A DNA stretch of 64,000 bases. Origin: Pseudarthrobacter sp. ATCC 49987. GTDB lineage: Bacteria; Actinomycetota; Actinomycetes; Actinomycetales; Micrococcaceae. The stretch spans positions 682,001 to 746,000 of the forward strand of contig NZ_JAABNS010000001.1 in the NCBI RefSeq assembly GCF_009928425.1. Reading direction: 5' to 3'. The translations under genes were made by a program, and so were the position numbers. Shown here one piece after another: positions 57,671-64,000 of this stretch. Each line of letters starts with the position of its first letter. Position 1 is the stretch's first letter. The notes beneath the pieces were generated by a model. It searched no databases. It had not been told where the DNA came from and worked only from the letters and a program-made list of their open reading frames with translations.

Positions 57671-58177
57671 TTAGCTTCGTTCCCGCCACCGGGCATACAG
57701 ACTGGCGCTGTTCATCATGAGCCGCCGGGTGTGGGCCAGCCCAGCGGCCAGGCCCAACGGCCAGATCACCAGCATGCCCAGCACCGGAAGTGTTTCCGGC
57801 GAGCCGCCCTGGGGTGTGAAGAGCACCAGCGCGGCAACGCCCAACGCGCTGACGATCAGGACGCTCCGGATCATGACCGTAGTGTTTCGGATTCCCTGTT
57901 CCACCCGCGGGATATCCCATGCGGGCCTGGGGGGTTTGCGGCCGAACCGCGGCCAGGCCGTGAGGGCCCAGCCCAGGGCCGCGAGGACCGTTCCCAGGAT
58001 TGCCAGGACAATCCCGGTTTCCGGGCTCTGGCCCAGCGCCAGGGCGAGCCCGGCATAAACGGCCCCGGAGACGGCCAGCCCCGCGGGGTACCACCAGGCG
58101 GAGAAGACCCAGGCCCGGCGCTGGGCGAAGCCGAACGCCGTAGCGTCCGGAACCACCCCGGTGGCCGGGCCGGTCAT
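57671..58177 (-). CDS. Hypothetical membrane protein
   Basis: About 168 aa from the ATG at 58177; a TTG at 58273 in the same frame would add 32 residues, but the extra codons lack the G/C-rich third positions typical here. Four hydrophobic segments: AWWYPAGLAVSGAVYAGLAL, IVLAILGTVLAALGWAL, VLIVSALGVAALVLF, and LGMLVIWPLGLAAGLAH. No known domain is recognised. It converges on the ABC gene and is followed by another unknown gene on the same strand. Confidence 0.62.
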   Translation of the reverse strand: MTGPATGVVPDATAFGFAQRRAWVFSAWWYPAGLAVSGAVYAGLALALGQSPETGIVLAILGTVLAALGWALTAWPRFGRKPPRPAWDIPRVEQGIRNTTVMIRSVLIVSALGVAALVLFTPQGGSPETLPVLGMLVIWPLGLAAGLAHTRRLMMNSASLYARWRERS

Positions 58178-58288
58178 GCCCGTACGGGCACCGATGCCGG
58201 TTCCATGGAAATGTGGCTCCACCTTTTCCCCCAAGTTGATTCTCCGTGCAGGATCCCGAAGGACTCGATCCAACCTAGATCATCCCCG

Positions 58289-58927
58289 TCAGTTTCGCGA
58301 TGGGGACTCGTCCCCATCGGCTTCCGCTTGAACCACGGTGGTCCGGACCCGCGCCAGGCTGGGCTGCGGGGGAACGCTGCTGAAGCCAAAGGTGACGGCG
58401 GGCCGGATCGCGGACAGTTCGCCGGCGTCCCCGCCATTCCAGCCCACGCTTGCCCGGCTGATGTTGTGCAGGTCAGTCACGCCGTAGTACTCCTGCCGTC
58501 CGCCCTTTGCGGTGCCCGCGGTGCGGGCTCCGGGGCTGAGCCGGGCCGCGAGCGGGCTGATGGCCCGGAGCCACTGCGGATGCACCGCCACCGGCCGGGG
58601 GACCAGCCGTACCATGCTGCCCAGGCGGGTCCTGGCGCCGACGGCGGCACGGATCCGGAGCGGGCCGGCGTCCACCCTGAGCTCGCGGGCACCGTAAGAC
58701 GCCGCGACGTCCAGCACCCGGGTCTCGTCAAAGTTGTAGACCGCAGCAATGAATTCGCCGATTTCGGTGGTCGGGGCGAGCAGGATCCTGTGGCCGGAGG
58801 GCAGTTCCACCATGGCGTCAGCGAAGGATCCGAGGGGGGACTGCTGCCAGAGGCCCACCACAGCGCGCAAACCGGATTCCGTTCCGATGCCTGCAATATG
58901 ACCGTCGAAGACCCAGCGTTTACCCAT
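58289..58927 (-). CDS. Hypothetical protein
   Basis: 212 aa, soluble, no recognised domain. It starts MGKRWVFDGHIAG and shows alternating beta-rich segments (VYNFDETRVLDVAASYG; RVDAGPLRIRAAVGARTRLG). I chose the ATG at 58927 because TACGCT lies exactly 6 nt before it; the open frame continues further, but upstream residues belong to the broken gene next door. Function unknown. Confidence 0.65.
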   Translation of the reverse strand: MGKRWVFDGHIAGIGTESGLRAVVGLWQQSPLGSFADAMVELPSGHRILLAPTTEIGEFIAAVYNFDETRVLDVAASYGARELRVDAGPLRIRAAVGARTRLGSMVRLVPRPVAVHPQWLRAISPLAARLSPGARTAGTAKGGRQEYYGVTDLHNISRASVGWNGGDAGELSAIRPAVTFGFSSVPPQPSLARVRTTVVQAEADGDESPSRN

Positions 58928-58933
58928 GGCGCC

Positions 58934-58939
58934 AGCGTA
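58934..58939 (-). promoter_or_regulatory. -10 box of the hypothetical gene (leaderless)
   Basis: Minus-strand TACGCT, six bases (GGCGCC), then ATG at 58927. Confidence 0.5.
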
Positions 58940-58992
58940 CCGGCCGGGGCGCAGGTGCTGCGCGCCAGCATCCGGGCCTTGCCTGCCGTCCT

Positions 58993-59643
58993 CTACAGGG
59001 GGCCGTAACCCGCGTTGCCGTGGGGGGTCGCGCCACATGGCCAGATCGCTTACCACCGCTGTGCGGAGCCCCGGGTCCGTCTGGATCCTTCGCCGGAAGG
59101 ACTGCCGGGCCCGTCCCAGGACTACGGACGGGATGAGGATAAAGGCCGCCAGCAGAGCCACAAGGAGTACATACGCGCCGCACACACCGCGACCAGGGTC
59201 GCAGTTCCCCGGGAAGCGATCCCGGGGAAAGCCGTGGCCAGAATACCGCCCGGAACGATGGCCAGCACGGACACCATCATGACGCCGCCGCGCGCCGACC
59301 CCGGGCCACGGGCGATGAGGAGCCTCTTGGTGTTCGGCAGTGTGCCACGTACCCGCTTCCAGGAGACCAGGCCCAGCACCGTCAACGCAACGCCCAGCAA
59401 GCCGAGGATCAAGATCCAGGCGGGGTTGCCTGACATGGCCGAGACGAAGCCACCGGTCAGGAGCAGGAGGGGCCCGGACCCGATGGCGCTGCTCCAGGCT
59501 GCAGCGAGGGTGCCCTGGGCATCAGCCAACTGCCGCAAACGGGAGGGTGCGTTGGGTGGACTGACCCGTGCAAGGTCCGAAGAAGTCCAGTAGTCAAGAG
59601 GATGCGCGGGCTGGCCTGCGGGGAAGGGAGTTGGAACGCTCAT
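58993..59643 (-). pseudogene. Membrane protein gene with two compensating frameshifts
   Basis: The frame from 59643 encodes a membrane protein (GNPAWILILGLLGVALTVLG; VSVLAIVPGGILATAF) and stays sensible until VAVC. Then the second frame takes over (CGAYVLLVALLAAFILIPSV, through SDLAMWRD), and finally the first frame resumes as PHGNAGYGPL and a stop at 58993. The two switches lie at a GTGTGTG run (59181-59187) and a run of six G on the plus strand (59022-59027). Removing 2 bp and 1 bp gives one reading frame of about 215 aa. No family recognised. As written, translation would end at 59122 (173 aa). Confidence 0.75.
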
Positions 59644-59936
59644 GTCGGGCTACAGCCCTGGCCCGTTGCGAAGGCTTTGTTCCAGGGCCTGGAAGCGCCC
59701 CGCGTCGGCGCCCTTGCATGCGGCGCCAGAGAGGCCAGGGGCCATGGGTGGTTCTCCTGGGAGTAGGGCAAGGGCGCTCGGCGAGGCCCGGTTTCCTCAG
59801 GTTATGGGATTCTGTGGGCGGCTGCCATGGGCACCGCTGCCCATGGACGCTCTCCCCGCTGCAGTCCCGGGCACATTCCGGCTCTACGGCCCTGCCGGGT
59901 CCGTGGCCGGTGCCGCGGCTGGGATAACCTAGAGCA
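59644..59936. other. Intergenic region upstream of guaB3
   Basis: 293 bp between the broken membrane gene and guaB3. The short open frames through it do not resemble known proteins and lack starts with ribosome sites. Apart from the guaB3 -10 box at its end, no repeat or hairpin of note was found. Confidence 0.5.
59925..59930 (+). promoter_or_regulatory. -10 box of guaB3 (leaderless)
   Basis: TAACCT, six bases (AGAGCA), then GTG at 59937. Confidence 0.58.
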
Positions 59937-61073
59937 GTGACTTACGAGATTGAGATTGGCCGTGGCAAGCGTGGGCGTCGTGCCTACTCCCTGGATGACA
60001 TTGCGATCGTCCCCAACCGACGGACGCGTGACCCCAAGGACGTATCTGTTTCCTGGCAGATCGACGCGTACAAATTCGACATGCCCGTCATCGCGGCGCC
60101 GATGGATTCGGCCATGTCGCCGGAGACCGTCATCGCCCTGGGCCGCCTCGGCGGACTCGGCGTTCTCGACCTCGAAGGCCTTTGGACCCGCTATGAGGAC
60201 CCGCAGGCCGTCCTGGACCAGATCGGCGCGCTCCAGGACGAGACCAACAGCCCCGCCGTCACCCGGCGCATGCAGGAGCTCTACCAGGCCCCGATCCAGC
60301 CGGAGCTGATCACCTCACGGCTCGCGGAAATCCGCGCCGCGGGCGTCACCGTTGCCGGCTCCCTCACCCCGCAGCGGACCCAGGAACACTACAAGACCGT
60401 TGTGGCCGCCGGCGTCGACATCTTCGTGATCCGCGGCACCACGGTCTCGGCCGAGCATGTCTCGAAGGACCACGAGCCCCTGAACCTCAAGCAGTTCATC
60501 TATGAACTCGACGTCCCCGTGATCGTCGGCGGCGCAGCCGGCTACACCCCGGCCCTGCACCTGATGCGCACCGGTGCCGCCGGCGTGCTGGTCGGCTTCG
60601 GCGGTGGCGCCACGAGCACCACCCGCCGCGCCCTCGGCATCCACTCGCCCATGGCCTCCGCCATCTCCGACGTCGCCGCTGCCCGCCGTGACTACATGGA
60701 TGAGTCCGGCGGACGCTACGTCCATGTAATCGCCGACGGCGGCATGGGATCCTCCGGCGACATCGTCAAGGCCATCGCCATGGGCGCCGACGCCGTGATG
60801 CTCGGCAGCGCACTTGCCCGCGCCGAAGAAGCCCCGGGCAAGGGCTGGCATTGGGGCCAGGAAGCGCACCACCTTGAGCTTCCCCGCGGCGACAGGGTCA
60901 ATGTCGGCACCGTTGGACCGCTCGAGGAGGTCCTCTTCGGACCGGGCCACCACACCAACGGAACGTCCAACCTGATCGGTGCGCTGCGCCGCTCGATGGC
61001 GACCACCGGCTACTCGGACCTGAAGGAATTCCAGCGCGTCGACGTCGTCGTGTCGCCCTACTCCGGCAACTGA
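59937..61073 (+). CDS. guaB3: GuaB3 family IMP dehydrogenase-related protein
   Basis: 378 aa, IMPDH/GMPR barrel without CBS domains. It has SLDDIAIVPNRRTRD, VIAAPMDSAMSP, a phosphate-binding region GGMGSSGDIVKAIAMGADAVMLG and GTVGPLEEVLFGPGHHTNG. At the catalytic loop it reads GFGGGATSTTRR, so the position of the GuaB catalytic Cys is Ser (about 227). Its biochemical role in actinobacteria is unsettled. It starts with GTG in a leaderless arrangement and is not in an operon with guaB. Confidence 0.93.
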   Translation: MTYEIEIGRGKRGRRAYSLDDIAIVPNRRTRDPKDVSVSWQIDAYKFDMPVIAAPMDSAMSPETVIALGRLGGLGVLDLEGLWTRYEDPQAVLDQIGALQDETNSPAVTRRMQELYQAPIQPELITSRLAEIRAAGVTVAGSLTPQRTQEHYKTVVAAGVDIFVIRGTTVSAEHVSKDHEPLNLKQFIYELDVPVIVGGAAGYTPALHLMRTGAAGVLVGFGGGATSTTRRALGIHSPMASAISDVAAARRDYMDESGGRYVHVIADGGMGSSGDIVKAIAMGADAVMLGSALARAEEAPGKGWHWGQEAHHLELPRGDRVNVGTVGPLEEVLFGPGHHTNGTSNLIGALRRSMATTGYSDLKEFQRVDVVVSPYSGN

Positions 61074-61147
61074 GGGCCCCCTGCCCATCCGGGGAAGTTG
61101 GAAGTAGTGTGGTGCACTACGAGCTTTGATCCGGATGGAGGCGTGAC

Positions 61148-62899
61148 ATGAACAGTTTGCCGGGCGGTTCTCCCAAGACCGGCGGTGCCCTGGGGCCCGC
61201 GGAACGCGAAGCTTCACTCGCGGTACTGAGGGGCACCACGGACCCTGGGAAAGAACTCGACATCCTGATCGTCGGCGGAGGCATCGTCGGCACCGGCGCC
61301 GCCCTGGACGCCGTCACGCGCGGCCTGAGCGTCGGCATCGTCGAGGCCAACGACTGGGCTGCAGGCACATCTTCCCGCTCCTCAAAGCTGATCCACGGCG
61401 GCCTCCGCTACCTGGAGATGCTCGACTTCGCCCTGGTCAAAGAGGCGTTGCACGAACGCGGGCTGATCCTGTCCGCGCTCGCCCCGCACCTCGCCCGGCC
61501 CGTCCCTTTCCTGTACCCGTTGACCAAGCCCTTCCTGGAACGGCCGTACGTGGGCGCCGGCATCGCCTTGTACGACGCGATGTCCATCTCCACCGGCCAG
61601 CGCCGCGGCGTCCCGTTCCACAAACACCTGAGCCGCCGGGGGACCCTCCGGGCCGCGCCGAGCCTCAAGGACGATGCGTTCGTCGGTTCCATCCGGTACT
61701 ACGACGGACAGGTCGACGACGCCAAGTATTGCGCCAACCTGGTCCGCACCGCCGCCTACTATGGCGCCCACGCGGTGAACCAAATGTCCGTAGTCGCCTT
61801 CCTCCGGGAAGGCGAACGCGTGGTCGGCGCCAAGGTGGTCAACCACGAGGACGGCTCCACGTTCAACATCAAGGCCAAGCAGGTCATCAATGCCACGGGC
61901 GTCTGGACCGACGAGACCCAGGCCATGGTGACCGACCGCGGCCAACTCAAGGTGCGTGCCTCCAAGGGCATCCACCTCGTGGTGCCGCGGGACCGCTTCC
62001 AGTCGACCGTGGGACTGATCCTGCGGACCGAAAAGTCCGTCCTTTTTGTCATCCCCTGGGGCCGGCACTGGATTATCGGCACCACGGATACCGACTGGCA
62101 TCTGGACAAGGCGCACCCGGCCGCATCGAGCAAGGACATTGACTACATCCTTGAACACGTAAACAAGGTCCTGAAACGGCCGCTGACCCGTGAAGACGTC
62201 GAGGGCGTCTACGCCGGACTCCGGCCGCTGCTGGCCGGCGAAAACGACTCCACGGCCAAACTTTCCCGCGAACACGTCGTGGCGCATCCGGTGCCCGGGC
62301 TCGTTGTGGTGGCCGGCGGCAAATGGACCACCTACCGGGTCATGGCCAAGGACGCCGTCGACGAAGCAACCCGCAGCATGGACGAGCGCGTGCCGCCCAG
62401 CTGCACGGAATCCATTCCCCTGCTGGGCGCCAGCGGCTTCAAGGCCGCCTGGAACAAACGGAACCGGATGGCCGAGGAGACCGGCGTCCACGTGGCGCGG
62501 ATCGAGCACCTGCTCAACCGCTACGGCTCCATGGCCCCCGAAGTGCTGGCTCTCATCACCGAGAACCCGGAACTGGGCGAGCCCCTGCCCGGCGCGGACG
62601 ACTACCTTGCCGCCGAGGCCGTCTACGCCGCCACCCATGAGGGCGCCCGCCACGTGCAGGACGTGCTGACCCGCCGGACCCGGATTTCGATCGAGTCGTG
62701 GGACCGCGGTGTGTCCGCCGCGCCGGTAGTCGCTAAACTGATCGGAGATGTCCTGGGCTGGAGCGATGCGCAGCGCGAGGGCGAGATCAAGCACTACCTG
62801 GCCCGGGTCGACGCCGAACGGCTCAGCCAGGAGCAGCCGGACGACGAATCCGCTGACGCAGCACGCATGGGCGTCGAGGACATCGTTCCGCTGCGCTGA
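61148..62899 (+). CDS. glpD: Glycerol-3-phosphate dehydrogenase
   Basis: FAD-dependent, membrane-associated enzyme oxidising glycerol-3-phosphate to DHAP, 583 aa. FAD-binding DILIVGGGIVGTGAALDA, then WAAGTSSRSSKLIHGGLRYLE, ASKGIHLVVPRDR, and VVVAGGKWTTYRVMAKDAVD. GGAGG precedes the ATG at 6 nt. No glpF or glpK is adjacent in the window; a PTS EIIA gene follows after a hairpin. Confidence 0.96.
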   Translation: MNSLPGGSPKTGGALGPAEREASLAVLRGTTDPGKELDILIVGGGIVGTGAALDAVTRGLSVGIVEANDWAAGTSSRSSKLIHGGLRYLEMLDFALVKEALHERGLILSALAPHLARPVPFLYPLTKPFLERPYVGAGIALYDAMSISTGQRRGVPFHKHLSRRGTLRAAPSLKDDAFVGSIRYYDGQVDDAKYCANLVRTAAYYGAHAVNQMSVVAFLREGERVVGAKVVNHEDGSTFNIKAKQVINATGVWTDETQAMVTDRGQLKVRASKGIHLVVPRDRFQSTVGLILRTEKSVLFVIPWGRHWIIGTTDTDWHLDKAHPAASSKDIDYILEHVNKVLKRPLTREDVEGVYAGLRPLLAGENDSTAKLSREHVVAHPVPGLVVVAGGKWTTYRVMAKDAVDEATRSMDERVPPSCTESIPLLGASGFKAAWNKRNRMAEETGVHVARIEHLLNRYGSMAPEVLALITENPELGEPLPGADDYLAAEAVYAATHEGARHVQDVLTRRTRISIESWDRGVSAAPVVAKLIGDVLGWSDAQREGEIKHYLARVDAERLSQEQPDDESADAARMGVEDIVPLR

Positions 62900-62910
62900 C
62901 CGACAGCGTC

Positions 62911-62940
62911 CGCCTGCAGCCCCTCCCGGGACTGCAGGCG
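62911..62940 (+). terminator. Hairpin after glpD
   Basis: CGCCTGCAG (62911-62919) pairs perfectly with CTGCAGGCG (62932-62940), 12 bp after the glpD stop and 28 bp before the EIIA start. It may be a terminator or an attenuator within the pair. Confidence 0.55.
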
Positions 62941-62968
62941 CACTGACGCCACTTCGAAGGGATATCTC

Positions 62969-63457
62969 TTGGCGGAACCACTGGACCGGTATGACGCCGA
63001 GCTCACCACTCCCGAGATGGTGATCCTCGAAATGGACGCCACCGACAAGCTCGACGCAACCGCCCAGTTGGCGGAACGCATGCACGCCGCCGGACGCATT
63101 TCCGATCTTTCCGGCTTCCTTAAGCACGTCAACGCCCGTGAACACCAGCTGGCCACGGGCCTGCCGGGCGGCATCGGCCTGCCCCATGCCCGCAGTGAGT
63201 TCGTCTCCCGGACCACCATCGCCGTCGGCATCACGAAATACGGCAAGGCGCTCGACTTCGGGGCCGCCGATGGGCCGGCCACGGTGGTGCTGCTGATCGC
63301 GACCCCGGCCAGCTCCTTCTCCGAGCATCTTGAAGTACTGGCCACCCTGGCCCGGTCATTGTCGAAGGAATCCTTCCGCGAATCGCTCCGGCGTGCCTAC
63401 GACCCCGAAGTGATCGCGGAACTCATCAACTCCAGCCTGGTCTTTTTCGACCACTGA
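62969..63457 (+). CDS. PTS sugar transporter subunit IIA, fructose/mannitol type
   Basis: 162-aa EIIA of the PtsN/FruA-N type. It has MHAAGRISDLSGFLKHVNAREHQ in two helices, the phospho-acceptor His motif GGIGLPHARS, and VVLLIATPASSFSEHLEVLA. It accepts phosphate from HPr. No EIIB or EIIC gene is nearby, so it is either a stand-alone regulator or partners a transporter elsewhere. TTG start with AAGGGA upstream. Confidence 0.88.
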   Translation: MAEPLDRYDAELTTPEMVILEMDATDKLDATAQLAERMHAAGRISDLSGFLKHVNAREHQLATGLPGGIGLPHARSEFVSRTTIAVGITKYGKALDFGAADGPATVVLLIATPASSFSEHLEVLATLARSLSKESFRESLRRAYDPEVIAELINSSLVFFDH

Positions 63458-63506
63458 AACCACTCAGCCAGGCAGACCCGTTTCGTTGTTCTACACGCCG
63501 ACGAAG

Positions 63507-63512
63507 TACGGT
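63507..63512 (+). promoter_or_regulatory. -10 box of the SURF1 gene (leaderless)
   Basis: TACGGT, six bases (TAAGGG), then GTG at 63519. Confidence 0.5.
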
Positions 63513-63518
63513 TAAGGG

Positions 63519-64000
63519 GTGTTGAAAACTGCCCTCAAACCCCGCTGGATCGCAGGACTGGTGTTCGCGATCGTCGTATCAGGGGTGTTTGTGCTGCTCA
63601 GCCAGTGGCAGTTCGGCCGCTCAACCCAGCCTGAGGTGACGGTCTCCACCACCACCGAGGAGCCCAAAGCCCTTACCACGTTGCTGCAGCCGGGCAACTT
63701 CTTCCCCGGTTCGGTCGCTGACCAGGTGGTCACCGCCACCGGCAGTTATGACCCGCAGAGGCAGGTCCTGGTCCCGGGGCGCCTGCACGACGGCGCCACG
63801 GGCTACTGGATCGTTTCCGCCCTGGCCGTGAAGGACGCCCCCGTCCTGACCGGAGCCGGCGCGACGCCGCAGACCTGGATCCCGGTTGCCCGGGGCTGGG
63901 TTGCCGACCCCGCGGACGCTTCGGCGCCGCCGTCGGGCACCATTGAATTGACCGGACGGCTGCTGCCGTCCGAAGCCCCGCTGCCGGGGACCGACGCCGG
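63519..64000 (+). CDS. SURF1 family protein (cut by window end)
   Basis: The first 160 residues of a SURF1-like protein, which helps assemble cytochrome c oxidase (heme a insertion) in the membrane. The N-terminal helix RWIAGLVFAIVVSGVFVLLS is followed by QWQFGRS, YDPQRQVLVPGRLHDGATGYWIV and PVARGWVADP, the SURF1 pattern. The C-terminal helix lies outside the window. GTG start in a leaderless arrangement; a TTG follows directly. Confidence 0.85.
   Translation, partial: MLKTALKPRWIAGLVFAIVVSGVFVLLSQWQFGRSTQPEVTVSTTTEEPKALTTLLQPGNFFPGSVADQVVTATGSYDPQRQVLVPGRLHDGATGYWIVSALAVKDAPVLTGAGATPQTWIPVARGWVADPADASAPPSGTIELTGRLLPSEAPLPGTDA

Noticed and set aside
61382..63328. Minus-strand open frame of about 648 codons opposite glpD and the PTS EIIA
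   Set aside because: It covers two real genes and their gap, with no recognisable domain.

Overview
The window is from a high-GC Gram-positive actinobacterium, most likely Arthrobacter, Pseudarthrobacter or another member of the Micrococcaceae. The evidence is the strong G/C third-position bias, mycothiol genes (ino1, mshA), an HrcA/CIRCE-type groES-groEL operon, actinobacterial forms of GroEL, RpsI and GuaB3, and many genes whose start codon lies 6-7 nt after a TAnnnT -10 box (leaderless transcription). No rRNA, tRNA, CRISPR array, prophage or transposase gene was seen.

Layout. 1-9 kb: a complete leftward tad/Flp pilus locus (prepilin peptidase, two near-identical pilins, TadE, TadG-like protein, CpaB, CpaE/TadZ, TadA, TadB, TadC, then two more pilins), tightly packed with overlapping starts and stops. 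9.2-10.2 kb: rplM-rpsI. 10.3-15.4 kb: a leftward three-gene surface-glycosylation unit, a GT2-GtrA fusion followed by two paralogous ArnT/YkcB-like GT39 membrane transferases. 15.6-23.4 kb: the conserved actinobacterial envelope/cofactor block glmM, mscL, vanY-like, coaA, glmS, acpS, nnr. In many relatives as I remember them, alr-tsaE follows at once; here about 17 kb intervenes. That stretch carries glgX-treY-treZ (trehalose from glycogen), an aldo/keto reductase, ino1, a DUF559 protein bracketed by two palindromic repeats, fhs, mshA, a frameshifted GNAT, a GH4 glycosidase/PfkB kinase pair, and a 137-bp tandem repeat.

40.1-50.7 kb: alr-tsaE-tsaB-rimI-tsaD (cell-wall D-alanine and the tRNA t6A modification machinery, each gene overlapping the next), a glutamate-cysteine-ligase-like enzyme, an SdhL-type shikimate-dehydrogenase homologue, a THUMP-like methyltransferase, a small membrane protein, and groES-groEL behind two CIRCE operators. 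50.8-64 kb: DUF389 protein, OatA-like acyltransferase, guaB, an ABC exporter, small hypothetical and membrane genes (one broken by two frameshifts), guaB3, glpD, a lone PTS EIIA, and the start of a SURF1 gene cut by the window end.

The most unusual signals are non-coding or structural. There are two families of long palindromic REP-like elements, one flanking the DUF559 gene and one between tsaD and the ligase and between guaB and the ABC gene. There is a hairpin-rich tandem repeat after pfkB. About fifteen leaderless promoters share a TAGGCT-like box. Two genes are disrupted by slippage-type frameshifts. The GuaB3 protein has Ser where GuaB has its catalytic Cys. No wholly new multi-gene system could be proven from the sequence alone; the glycosylation trio and the repeat-bracketed DUF559 gene are the best candidates.
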